A model generated the notes under the pieces. The model did no database searches and had not been told where the DNA came from. It saw nothing but the letters and a program-made list of their open reading frames with translations. Both the position numbers and the translations under genes were made by a program. This document shows, in pieces, positions 13,723 through 25,928 of a DNA stretch of 64,000 nucleotides. This stretch comes from Cruorifilaria tuberocauda (Eukaryota; Nematoda; Chromadorea; Rhabditida; Onchocercidae), in contig JABVXU010000137.1 in the NCBI GenBank assembly GCA_013365365.1, positions 62,001-126,000 on the forward strand. Reading direction: 5' to 3'. Positions within the stretch are counted from its first letter, which is position 1. The number at the start of each line of letters is the position of its first letter.

Positions 13723-15227
13723 ATCAACGTTGTCTTTAAAACTTGCTTATTTTCAATTCCATTAATAGCACCTACCTTTTCAATTTTTAATTTTCAGTGT
13801 ATCCAACAATATTATATTAATTTTTCGTAGCATTTGTAAAGTAATAAAACAACTTAAATAAATTTGATCGAATAATTTAGCAGTAATTTTATGAGAACGA
13901 AATATAGCATTAACTAGTAATATGATTAATTAGCAATTAATAGGATTTTTAATATTTAAAAATATATTCAAATACCTTTTTCAGATTTTTGATTGCACTA
14001 AATTTTAAATGATAAGCAGGTTAGGTGATGATTGTTCATTTTATATGGTTTAAAATGAAATTAAATTCATCAGCTGTTCGAAAAAGCATGAAAAATAATA
14101 CGTGTAAAAGAATTATTCATGCTTATAATTCTAAAAATTAAACCATTAAATAAATACATCTGCTTACAAGTCATCTTTGGTCTACTCAAAGCTACATAAT
14201 TACCAGAATTTTGCAAGAAAACAACAGGTGCAAATCTTCATTAAAACCTTCAAATGTTAAATTAAAATAAAAAAGAAGGAACGAAAGTAAGAAGTAAAAG
14301 GAGGAATGTGGGAGAAAATTTTTATAATTAAAATTTGAAAAAGTAAAAAGGTACAATTTAGCATTAAGTTAATTCAGGATTAGATTTAAATTTGAAATTA
14401 ATTCATGCGATTTGGTTTATAATTAGACGCAAATATAATAATTAAATTCACAAGGATGAAGAAAAGATTAAGAAAAACTAAAATGTTTAACTTGATCATG
14501 ACGTGAAAACACAGTATTACTTAATGTTTAAGTCATTTAATTCTTGTTTGTTCCTCGAAGCATTTTTTTTTTTCGCTTTGCTTTGACTTTCATAAACTAT
14601 ACTACTAAATAATGTTATAATAGCGGTAATGATGGCACTATTATTACTAAGTAAGTGAGTAAACAAATAATTCAATAATAGTTCAATATCAATTGATTAG
14701 GATATTTTTAGTACCAAACATTAAAAAATGCAATATAAAAATTCTAGAGGATCGAAAAAGCAAATACTTCGCTAAAGATTTGCCATCATTTGAATGTTAT
14801 ATGATAAATTTGGTAACAATTATCAAATATTATATTACTTGAAATACTCCATATGATCGCTATAATTCTCAAATTTAAAATTAACCATCTTGTTTGGCAT
14901 GCTTCAATAATGATATTTTCGCTAAAATATGATATGGAATGCTTGCATCAATAAAAAATATGCTTTAAATAATTCTTATTTTATTTAATTTTTTGCTTGT
15001 TTAAATAAAAATACTTCTCCTATATTTTATTTTTCATTAAGTTCTTTTTTTTTCGTTTTATAATTTATAATCCTTGGAAATTGTGCAAGTTGCAAAAAAT
15101 TTATGCTTAGAAATTGAGAAACATATAATTTGTAAATTATGGTAATAAACAATCTGAAATGATTGAATGAAAATTTTTAAAATATTGTTCTCTTGTACTG
15201 CTCTGAAAAGATTTGTCAGCAGAACAA

Positions 15228-15452
15228 ATTTCAGGAAAGGATAATAACATAATGAAATATGAACGATAGATTTTAGAAACGTTTTCAAGTTTTGAAAAGA
15301 ACAGTACAGGAGAACGATATTTTAAAAATTGCCAAGATAGAACTGTAAATGTCAAATTATAATTTCTGATAAGAAATCAAACTCATACGGATTTGTCAAC
15401 GAATTTCAGGTCAGGAATTTCAGTAAAGGATAATAGCATAATGAAATATGAA
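15228..15452. repeat. Direct repeat of 36 bp, two copies
   Basis: Copies at 15228-15263 and 15417-15452 differ at about two positions; the core is GGATAATARCATAATG followed by AAATATGAA. The bases before each copy (GATTTGTCA) are also alike, so the duplicated block is probably longer and has partly decayed. Confidence 0.8.
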
Positions 15453-17583
15453 TAAGGAATTTAAAACCATTTAATTACCTCTGTTCTGAAATAAATAAAA
15501 GCATTACAGAAATTTTTAAAGAGAAATTAATCCCTCACTTTTTTGAATTAAAAATATTTAAAAAAGAATTTTTATAGTTTACAAAAAAGCTTATGAAAAA
15601 AAAACCAAGCGATAATATAGCTTGTGTAGAAAAAATTAAGTTAAATTTTTTAAAAAAAATAATTTCATAGTTTACAAAGAAAAGAATAAAAACATCAGTA
15701 TACAATATACAACTATAATAAAATCTTTTTTTAAAAACTTTTTTTATTTTCTTCACTTCTCATATGAAATAATTTTATTGCACAGATTTTTTCTCGTTTT
15801 TTTTTACTGTCAAAAGGTGCAAATTATTTAGAATTTTTCAAAATTAGAGTATAAATAATAAGTGGTTTTTCCAACTAATAAAACAATTAATTTATCAAAA
15901 ATATTGCAAAGTTCAATTATTAGACGATTTATCATAGTCAGTTTCTTGATAAAGAGAATGATATAAGAAAAGCTTCAAAATGAAAATTGTTGAATTATGG
16001 CCAAATAGTTTTTTCGTCTCCCCCAAAGATGGCGGCAATTCCGTCAGTATGACGAAATTCTTCAAATTAAATTCCTTAATTATGTTTTTTTTTTTTAAAA
16101 TAAACAATTGACTACTACATGAATTCATTTTTAATTTACAATAACGAAATGTTTTTATTTGGGATCAAATAAAATTGAATTTTCAAAATTCCGATCGGAA
16201 ATAAGATAGAAACTGCTTGTTGGTAAGTCAAAAACAAATTTTAATTGTTGTATTTGTCAGAATTGGGTAGTAATTTCAATTAAATTGTAATATGAATACT
16301 TTTAAAGTAGTCACACTTGAAATAGGATATTCCGCATTCAGTAATTAACCGAGATTTTCCGGTTTGGAAAATTATGAAAATTAATCCAAAATTTTATCCA
16401 GGAATTAAAAAATTTCTTTTGTTACTTGAGTGTTTATCAGTTGCAGGTTATTTTATTTGCATCGAATGAAATAAGTTGGGATGAAATGAAAATAGTGTTG
16501 AAATAGTTAAGTATTTTATTGGCATGTTTGTAAATATTAAAATTATAGCAATTATTTCCTTCAGAAAAAATTTTTTAAGTCTAGTTGACTTTTCAGCAGA
16601 TGAGGGATGACTGCAAATAAAATAGCATTTAAGCAATAGATGAAGTTTCTTGTGTGATGCACTTTTAAATGATGAAGCAATTAATAAATTCGGAATTACA
16701 TAGGAGAGTGTGAGGTCGATATTGAGCATCATTTTATTTATAATAGCAATTGTACAAAATATTGGTTAAAATATTAAAGTCGAAGAACTTGTTGTAAATA
16801 AATCCACTAAAATGCTAAGACAATTCTGAGGTTATGAAGAAAAAAAACATTTAATTGTGATAAAAAGATAATAATATTTAAGCAAAGTGACACATTATTT
16901 TTCAAAATTGAAAGTAAGCTAAGAGCTTACCGATGATGATCAGTACAGTGGTTGAATGGAGAAGAAACTTCGGAATTGTTTTCCATCATAGAATTTAAAG
17001 TTATATGAGATACGAACAGAAAAATTAGGTCAACATGTTTCCCTATTTAGTGATTTCAGTTTAGCAATAGTTTCCTAAATCTTGTCATAACCATTATATC
17101 TGCGAAGTATGCTCAGCAAATCGATAGGTCATCGAAAACTCCAACAGTAATAGTTCAATTCTTCAAAATTAGGTCAAGAACTTTGTGTCATGTGTCTTTG
17201 TTGTTTCACCTTTGTGTCATATTGATCCAATTGTATTTCATTAAACATTAATACAACTTTTTTGATAGGTAAACTGCTCGCATAACTAGTAAGATGCAGA
17301 AGATGCCTCGTAGGGGCAAGTTGGAATGCTTCTTTCAAGAATGAACAAAAATTGATTTTTCATTAGCTAAATGTATTGATCGAAAATTCAGGATCCCAAT
17401 GCACTTTTAGTTTTGCACTACTGACCTAAAATGTATTTTCTTTTTCATATTTTCACTTTTCCTATTTGATGGTTGTAGAACAGCGCGATCTTTGTATGCT
17501 TGTGTTATTTGTCAAGTTTTCGACTGACCACTAATACCATATCACTGATACAACTGATAAATCATATTTTCCATCAATTCTGT

Positions 17584-17708
17584 TTGCTATTTCGTTTAAT
17601 CTATCCGTTTGGTAATGGTTATCACTTACTTGATGGATCACAAATACTGCCAATTGCCATTTCGTTTTATCCATCCGTTTGATTATGGTTATCACTTTAC
17701 TTGATGGA
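17584..17708. repeat. Tandem duplication, about 70-bp period
   Basis: Copies at 17584-17637 and 17654-17708 share TTGCYATTTCGTTT, ATCCGTTTG and ATGGTTATCACTT blocks with a handful of differences and a one-base indel. The higher GC content than the surroundings suggests a segment that was once functional or mobile. Confidence 0.82.
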
Positions 17709-17940
17709 ATATAACTCTTTTAAGGATTATGACATATTCGATGGCAATGATTTGTCTGTTCTGTTTTGCATTATTGTTGTTAATTAGTTGTTGGAGGAAT
17801 TTATTTAACTGAATAATGGAACTAAGATTTTTTTAACTGTTTTGCAATCATGATTCAATTACGTGTAAATTATCAGTTCAGTTCTACTTGAAAAATCGAT
17901 TAAATTTTTTTTTCATGAAATCTCTGTATTTCTTTGTTTT

Positions 17941-18326
17941 TTGCTTCTTCTTCACTTTGTCCCTTTAAAAATACTCATTTATTTTCTACCTGTTGAAAAA
18001 ACTTTCGCTGACAAATGGGAAGCTAAACTCGAGAATCCTAGCAGTCCACGAACAGCAAGCAAATGCGGACGGCGTTACGCAATAAGACACATCCCAAGTG
18101 ATGAGGTCTCTTCTAGGAATGGTAATGAGCAATGGGAGTTCTGGGAGTGGTAAGAAGTAATTAGGCTTCTAGCCGTGGGATGAATGGGACGAATTTTGAT
18201 TATTTCATCAAATGTAAGGAAGATGAAATGTATTACCAGGTATCAATTGAGGAACGACTGATTGATGGTGAGTCAGAAGGAATTAGTCATTCTGATATTG
18301 GCATTTTTTTTTTCCATTGTGTTTAA
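17941..18326 (+). pseudogene. Coding-like relic upstream of PAF1
   Basis: Two adjacent open frames have coding-like composition and look unlike the AT-rich surroundings. The first (17941-18153) contains KTFADKWEAKLENPSSPRT and ends NEQWEFWEW before TAA. The second (18180-18326) starts MNGTNFDYFIKCKEDE and runs through SIEERLIDGESEG. They could be joined in phase across GTAAGAAG...TTCTAG, but that intron would be only about 23 bp, shorter than nematode introns normally are. A broken gene or a frameshifted exon is therefore more likely than a working one. I recognise no family. Further coding-like pieces with in-frame stops follow at 18660-18880. Alternatively this may be an unannotated small gene or 5' leader exon. 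Confidence 0.3.
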
Positions 18327-18513
18327 GAAGCGCAGAGATTGATAATAATCGAATGAAAATAGAATGTATTGTATTTGAAAGAAAGAGCAAGTCTGATAAG
18401 GATGATTGTAATATACTTTTAATTGTTGTCGGAAAAATGACAGTAGCTTTGATTGTGCTATTTTTTTCTCAGCTTTTATCAATCAAATAATCTTGTCTCT
18501 TTGCTTGAATTTT

Positions 18514-18548
18514 GATTTTAAGGATACTGCGAATTTTAAGGATACTGC
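18514..18548. repeat. Short tandem duplication (17-18 bp)
   Basis: Two head-to-tail copies of GA(A)TTTTAAGGATACTGC. Small slip duplication. Confidence 0.85.
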
Positions 18549-19131
18549 CAAATAGCTCTCTTTTTATCATCGGCTTGTAAATTTACTTGATGTACGATCC
18601 TAAGGAAAACGGCTAATTATTTACACTAAGTAAGTTCGTGTTTACACCATTTGCTTTGCCTTTCAAATGAATGGGTTTAAGTGATCACATGACCCATCTT
18701 GTATCTGTAGTTTGGCCTGAAAATGACCAATTGGTTGTTTATTGTAAATAGTGTTACCGAGTACCGCCTAATATGGAAGGACATGGAAAGCGGATTCCAG
18801 TGTAACTTCACCGAAGCAGTCTTATCAAATACGATACTGACCAGCAGTTGAAACAATCCCTTACTAATTTCCATTTAAACTTGGAAATTGGTTATTTTAA
18901 TCATCAATAACCTAGAAATTTACGTCAATTGGTGCTGTAATTGTTATATGGTATTACCACTAATGCATGAAGAGTAAATCTTGGAAATAAACTTACGAGG
19001 AATAAACTACTCAATCCTAAAGCTTTCAGACCACTAGTTAGCATTTTGCCATGTTTGCTAAATATATTTTTTATATTGCGCATGTTTAGATTAGAATAAA
19101 ATATAGCATCATACTTCATATTATTTTCATT

Positions 19132-19137
19132 TTGCAG
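19132..19137 (+). promoter_or_regulatory. Probable spliced-leader acceptor directly before the PAF1 ATG
   Basis: TTTGCAG lies immediately 5' of the start codon at 19138. In nematodes many mRNAs are trans-spliced to a 22-nt spliced leader at such a site. If used here, the transcript would have essentially no gene-encoded 5' UTR. An upstream non-coding cis exon is the alternative. Confidence 0.55.
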
Positions 19138-22100
19138 ATGGCCAACCCCGATGTATCAGGTTCGTCATCGACTGTTGAAACACCTCGTCGTCATCCCGTA
19201 AATGGTCGTGAAGAGCGTCCGATGTTTGTTTGTTTTTTTTCTTTGATTTATTTAATAAAATGTTTCCTGGGCATCTGCGTAAATTTCCATTTCAATAAAT
19301 TTTCATCATTTGCAACGATAAATATAGCATTTTTTTTGTGGTTGCTTTACATTAGCAAGCTATGAAGTGTGCAATGATCATAAAAAAATTTTTTTTTTGT
19401 CATTTATCGTATATGATATAACGTTTTATTTGCAGAAAAACGGATTTCCTTTGCCGTGTCAAATATAGCAATACACTGCCAGATATACCTTTTGATACAA
19501 AATTTTTAGCATGTCCGTTTGTTTCCTTAAGCAGGTTAGTTTGAAATTAAGCATGGAATTTAAATTACTCTATTTTCAATTAAATTTCGTCCCTAAATTA
19601 AATTACTTTTTCTTTTAATTTTGCTTCTGGCTTACCTTGCATGTTTTTTATTTAAATAATTTTAATGCTTTTTGTCTCATAATTTTATCTTTTTTCTGGT
19701 GCATTTGTTAATGAAACTGAAAATTGAAGTTGTTTTCTCATATACGTAGCAAATGTAATGGAAAGAAAGTATCTTTATTGTTGAAAGATTGCAATGAACT
19801 TTTCCCCTCTATTTCCATGTTTAACAGATTTTTGTTTAGATTCACTGATTACAAATCATCTAGTCTTGAAAAGAATTTCAAATTCGAATTACTATGTGAG
19901 CCAGACTGCGGCGTTAATATTGATCTTATCAATCCAGAAACTTATTACGTTAGCGGCAAAACTCTGAAAAAAGTATGTGTGTACGTCTGTTAACAATAAT
20001 TGATTTCTTTCATATTGCAAATATGGATTTTTAATGATAATTGAAAATGAGGCATATATGGATATTACTGAATTGAACAAGATGAACAGGCATATGTAGG
20101 TATTAGATTAAACGTGAATGTAAATTTTATTTAATTGCTTTAACATATTCGTTTTGGCGTTAATATGATAAATGCAGCCTGCTAAAAGTCTTTATTGAAA
20201 TTGTAGTTTAAAAATTATGATTAAAAGAACGGAATTGAAATTTTTGAATTTATTTGAAATTTTGTTACTTCATGTTATAGCACCATCCCATTGATCTCGA
20301 ACTTCTTGAAGATGAGCAAACAAATCCTCAAAATTTACGCAGGTTTGCATATTTTCCATTAATTTAGTAACCTTTAATTTTAGTTTTATTTATGGAGCTA
20401 AAAATTTTTTTAAGATCCTTGCAACATAGTAAAATGGTGCCATGGATGAGGAAAACGGAATATATCAGTTCCGAATTCACGAGGTTTGGCTTATCAGCTG
20501 AAAGACAAGAAACTAGAGTCAGTTTTTCTAACCATATTTTAGTCGCTCGCTTCCATTGATCATTAATGCTTTTAATTCATTTGTCATCTTTCATGAAAAC
20601 TGTTTTTATCATATCTTCGACTTCTCTTTGATTACAAAATTTGGCTAAGAAAGAAGTATGAATTGCTGCTTCATTTTTTTTTGAATTTTCTATATTTCTG
20701 TGATAACCTGAAGTTCAATATCCATTCTTCAAATCGTATTCTATCTGCAAGAAATAAATGCATTGAATACGAATTTCCAGATTGGCTATAGCGCAAAGAG
20801 AAAATTAGAGACGGATGTATTGTACAGAGATCGAGTATCACAAATTGCAGCAATTAACAAGACGTTTGATGATGTAAGTGATTTCGCATAGCATAGTATA
20901 TAGTTATTTTAAAAAAGTTAGTTGATATTCATTTGATTTGTTCATTCAAAATTTCATATCGTATCTCTATAGTTTAGTTTTATGCCAATAAATAAAAAGA
21001 ATCATGTAAACAATTTTTCAGACATTGAAATCAGTATCAGATCATCCAACCAAAAAAGGTGTAACTGCTGTTGAGGAATTACCATTGTTACCTGATTTCG
21101 ATGTAAGTTTTACTATTATCTGTGCAACTGCTATCCATGCAACTTTTTTAATAGCTTTAGTTTGGGTAATTTCTGCTGCACTCCTGAACTTTTACCAGCA
21201 CTCTTTAATGTGGTGACTGCTGAATTATATGATAAAATGATAAGGTTGGATTTATTTCAATTTGATTTATTAGGTATTTTTAGCATATTGGTAGCTTTTT
21301 CGTTTAATGAGTTATAATAAACAGTGGTAAATAACAATAACTCAAAAGTTTTTATGAATTTCAAAGCATTGTTTTCAGAACTGGGTGCACCCCTTTGCAC
21401 TAGTTGTTTTTGATAGTGATCCAATACCACAAAATGATAAACTCGACGCGCATACATTAATGCCGCAGGCACTTATACGGTACTTTTATAAGATTTTTCC
21501 TGTCTCACATATAACTTTCACTAGTCAATTTAGACTTTCATCCGGAAAAGCTTCATAATTAAAGATTACATAGTCAGTAAGTAAATTTCACTTATTAGTA
21601 TGTCCCATTCTTATCTAATTTCGATTTCGCAGTGGCTACAGTCATTGATACAGTTTTCTTGTATGAAATTCGAAATGGGGTTGGAAAATAAGTGCTGAAT
21701 GCAAAAATGTTTTGGGTTACACAATCCATAAGTTACAGACTACTTTAGGAATCGTTTTCACATGTTCTCTGGTAAAAGTCATGATTTGTAGAATCGACCA
21801 TTGATGGATGAAATAAGTATATTGGTGATAATCTTTTTTAAAGTATATTCATATCATTATCAGAATGATCTGATAAAGTGGATGATTCACGAATAGTTTT
21901 GCAAAACGAATAATTATTTTTAGTGGTATGATGGATGAAGAAGGTGAACAATTTGTTACATACTTTTTGCCGTCCAAAGAAACTTTGGATAAACGTCTGA
22001 AAGATGCAGAAAAGGGTCTTGAATTCGATCCTGATTATGTGTACGTTGAAAATTTATTCACAAGCTATATTAGAAATAAAGACATGTAATTCAGAAAAAT

Positions 22101-24640
22101 ACAAATTTACCTTTTTTTAAAGAGCTCATGTGAGTTATTGGTTTATGCTTCCTTTTTCCGTAGAGTGTTTTTAATACACCGTATAACATCAAAAATAGAT
22201 TCCATCAACATTTTCGACGTTTGAAGTCAAAAATTTGGAAGTAATATTGACTAACGATAGTTCCTTAGTATCATAACTTTTAAGGTATGAGTATCAATCG
22301 GTTCGGGATTATAACTGGTTGGTAAGAAACAAATCAACGAAGGGGTTTGAACAAGACAATTTCTTGTTTACAATTCGTGATGGTGCCATTTATTACAATG
22401 AACTGGAAACAAAGGTTTCGTTAACTCGTCGGAAAATCAAGCGGATGCGGGTGAGATTTTGAACTGCACAGGTATTTTGTGAAGTGGATATGTGTGAGAA
22501 GAAAAAAATCCAAGGACAACTTTTTTATTATTGATAATACTGATAGTGGGTGAATAATAAGTTTGATTACCAGGGAAGTTTGATGTAAAACATTTGCTGA
22601 TGTCAGCACTGCTGCTTTGATCGTCAGAGTAAGGCTTTCAAGTTTAATTGAACCATTTTATTTGCTTCACTTAATAGTTAGGCAATTCGTGGTTTAGATT
22701 GTTCAACGTTAATGAGGAAGCATGCATCACTATTTTGTTAATTTGTTTTTTCATTATCCACTATTAGTTGTTAGACTTGATGTCATATGGTGAAAAGTAA
22801 AAGGTAAAAGAGTTAATTATTGATTGGAGAAAATAGTCGATGATGAAACTTTGATAGGTGATAGGAGAAGGAAAATATTTGTGTGCGTTCTGAGAATATT
22901 ACGGAAGAAATTCAGCTTAAGTTTATCGTTGCTTATCACCGTTGACTAACTTTTTTTTTTAATTTTAGCAAGAAACAAGGTTGATGGTACAAAATCGTGC
23001 ATACGATCAGAATGAATTGAATGCACAGGTGAAGCAACTTGATTATTAGTTCTAGAGAAGTAAAAAAAAAGGTGTATTAAATTTGTCGACAGTAGATAAG
23101 AATATCATGAACTGTTTTCCTGAGAAAAAAAGAGACGTTTAGCAAAGTTCGAAGTTGTTTTTGCAGATATCAAAAATCATGGATTGAAACACTTTGCACG
23201 TACTAGAAATTACTACTTCTCTATTTGTTCAATTTTAACAGCTGCTGATATTGATCTAGTTATTTGATGGTCTTCTCACCTTAGAAAGTAATTTGTGTGT
23301 GATCATATATTATTAATACTTGACATAAAATTCTTTGTTAGTAGAATTGTTGCTTGAATTTTGCCTTCATTCAATTTCAGCAAGAACGGTTGAACAATTT
23401 ACTGCATCCATATGATGAAAAAGATGACGAAGGTAAAGTTTATTTTCTTTTACCATCATTACTTTTATGTCACTATATGCGTAGAGTTGATTTCAATCTT
23501 CATGTATACTCAATTATGTGTTGGTATTGTTTAATATATTCAATTATATTTATTTACTTTGTGCATTGGCTGAAACTTCTTTTCTTCCATGTAGAGCCTA
23601 TATTATTTCTGTTGTTCACGGAATTTATATTGCACATTGTTTTTTTTAAAGCTATTCAGTTACCATTTCTTTAAGTTTTCTGAAATACTTTCGGTCTTTG
23701 ACGATATAATACGATTCGAAATAGACAGATTAACAGTTTTATTATACATTAGAAATGAGGAAGCATTAATTATTGAATCACAAAGTTATTAAAATAAATA
23801 ATTCAAATTTCTTGAACTAAATCGAATGATTTGATGCTCAATATCCTTCTCGGTCTTTGACGCTATAATATGATTTCGAAATAGTCAAGGGTTTGTATAA
23901 CTTTGCTTGTTGTAGATTTTAAGATCCAACATTTTGCGTAATATTGAGGTTTGCTTTTTAAGAATCTGAACAAGGTTCAAGTGAAAAAAGTGAGCGAAGT
24001 CATGAAGAAGCGGAAGAGAAGGATGATAATGAGAATGAATCAGACGATGAAACTGCAGGTGATCTTATTTTTCTTTTGCTTACTCGTCTCTAGGTTGGTT
24101 TAAATAGATTATATGGAGTGATTTTGACAAGTGCATAATTGGTTTCTTTAATATTGACATAGCTCTCCGGTATTAGCTGTGTTAATTATCTCTGTTAAAC
24201 ATTTGCATCTCTTTTTTTTTATGAATTGTGGTGGTGGATTTTCAGGTTCAAAAGTCAATAATACAAGTAGCAGTGAAGGGGAAAAGGAGGAAGATTCCAT
24301 ATCAGAAGGTACGAAGAGTGATAATAATAAGGGTGATGATGATGGCACCGACGATGTGCGTGATACGAATGTGGTTGGAAGTGATGGTAACGATGACAAT
24401 GAAGATAATATGGCTTCTGAGAAAAGTAATTGTAGTAGTGGAGCCGACGGTGAGGACGCTAATGATGATGATAAAAAAGATAATGATGGTGTTGTTAATA
24501 AAGATGACAATGAAGATAATATGGCTTCTGAGAAAAGTAATTGTAGTAGTGGAGCCGACGGTGAGGACACTAATGATGATGATAAAAAAGATAATGATTG
24601 TATTGTTAATAACGATGACCTGATGCATGATGTTGATTAG
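19138..24640 (+). CDS. pafo-1: PAF1, RNA polymerase II-associated factor 1
   Basis: PAF1 is the scaffold of the nuclear PAF1 elongation complex (with CTR9, LEO1, CDC73, RTF1), which couples Pol II transcription to histone ubiquitination and methylation. Fourteen exons join in phase to 547 residues: 19138-19223, 19436-19534, 19840-19972, 20281-20342, 20415-20517, 20781-20873, 21022-21102, 21379-21479, 21924-22040, 22285-22450, 22969-23028, 23381-23432, 23963-24058, 24246-24640. Family hallmarks are [15 protein letters not shown] near residue 40, [24 protein letters not shown], the [16 protein letters not shown] block, [17 protein letters not shown] and [12 protein letters not shown]. The last ~180 residues are a Ser/Asp/Glu-rich tail, as in other PAF1 proteins, here with a duplicated 37-residue unit. 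Human PAF1 is of similar length. The start is the first ATG behind a TTTGCAG acceptor. Confidence 0.95.
23691..23884. repeat. Direct repeat inside a PAF1 intron
   Basis: Two copies, 23691-23724 and 23850-23884, share TCGGTCTTTGACG then TATAATAYGATT(T)CGAAATAG. They lie in the intron between exons 12 and 13. Confidence 0.85.
24392..24613 (+). repeat. In-frame 111-bp tandem duplication in the PAF1 tail
   Basis: Units 24392-24502 and 24503-24613 are both exactly 111 bp (37 codons) and differ at about four bases. Each encodes [20 protein letters not shown] followed by an Asp/Lys-rich stretch. The near-identity suggests a recent duplication or ongoing homogenisation. The reading frame is kept. 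Confidence 0.95.
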
Positions 24641-25837
24641 GCTTATTGTTAACGCTATGCTTCTGTCAGCTGTACATGGATTTCCATTTGAGTTTTGGAC
24701 TGTTCAATTAACTTTTAATTAGTTATTGCAAAGTATTGGATATTTGGATTGAAATCTTGAATAATCTATCTTTAGCATAAATATCTCTACCAAAGACAAC
24801 TTTTCCATGATAATTCTTGCAAATGTTCCATTTTCAATTTCAAAATCAATATGCGATTTAAAATTTATTTAACTAAGACTCTGGATAATTGTCAGCTCAT
24901 TAAAACCTTATTAAAATCTTTGATTCGACGAACTTCATCAATAAAGATTTAAATTTTTAAATTGCCTGCTGTTCAACACTGACAAAGCTTAAGTAAAGCT
25001 TCAAAACTTTATGATTTATTGGAATACAGAGAATTTTTCAAATAACATGAACAGTCGTTTCATAAAATAGTAAAAGTCTCTAAATAATGAAATTTTGATC
25101 AATTATTGATACAATTTAAACAGAAATAATGAGCAAAACGGTAGTTCGTGAAATAAGGTATTAATTGAAAATATTTATCATGCAATAGATTTTATAAATA
25201 AATTTGGATTGTACGAATTTAAATCCTAAAAATTTGTTGTGGGAAAATAACTTGGGAACATTCCCTATTCTGCAATATTTCTTCAGATTTAAGAAAAATT
25301 GAATATTCCTATATTCGGTGTTTTGATTTCAACGACTTCAGTTTACGACAGATTAATACATTAAAATTACACGAAGTTTGTCTAATTTAATAATCCGATT
25401 ATTTTATCCTAATAATTTTTCAAATCCCATAATTTTACTTTTCATTTTCTACAAATCAAATAGAAATAAATGAAAATGCAACAACAAGATTTTAAAAATA
25501 AAATAAATTATGGCAAGATTAATCCACAACTCCAAATATGAACATTTTAGTAGGTAACCACAAGTAAAATCATTTATCCGTTAGCTGCATTATTGCAGCA
25601 ATATCTCCTGTAATGCTCAGGCAATTCAACTCATATATTAAATATGTTAAGCATAAACTGCCCAGCTGACAAGAAAAAACTAGGCTAAAGACCAGATTGA
25701 ATAAGAGCCCAATGTCGTAACCGGCCCGGAAAGTTTTTCGTTATTGCGCGTCCTCATTCTTATCATAACCGACGCGATGTATTGCAGCTTTATTGTCTTA
25801 AGTAGTGAAACGTCAGACTGAAATTAGGTGGTGATAC

Positions 25838-25876
25838 GTTGCATGTGTGTATGTGTGTATGGTGTGTCTGTGTATA

Positions 25877-25908
<32 letters not shown>

Positions 25909-25928
25909 CGCATGCGTGTGCATGAGTT
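25838..25928. repeat. TG/TA alternating purine-pyrimidine tract
   Basis: Runs of TGTGTATG, then about 14 TA units, then CGCATGCGTGTGCATG. Alternating purine-pyrimidine throughout, so it could melt easily or adopt Z-form. Microsatellite by origin. Confidence 0.88.

Larger units (their letters stand above)
10045..19137. other. Gene-poor region between GPCR and PAF1
   Basis: About 9 kb of AT-rich DNA. It must contain the 5' exon or exons and promoter of the GPCR and the promoter of PAF1, but none can be placed. I found no exon chain with consistent phase. What stands out is listed separately: purine microsatellites (10281, 12151), a TTTATTG-type repeat (13666), a duplicated 36-mer (15228), a 70-bp tandem duplication (17584), and a coding-like relic (17941-18326). 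Confidence 0.5.

Noticed and set aside
16024..16040. AAGATGGCGGC, a match to the vertebrate YY1 site
   Set aside because: An 11-bp match isolated in gene-free DNA is weak evidence, with no transcription start nearby.
24148..24628. Long reading frames on the minus strand and in a second plus frame over the PAF1 tail
   Set aside because: They are shadows of the GAT/GAA-rich acidic tail and its duplication. They encode low-complexity Ser/Leu or Ile/Met repeats, and the PAF1 frame fits the splice phases.
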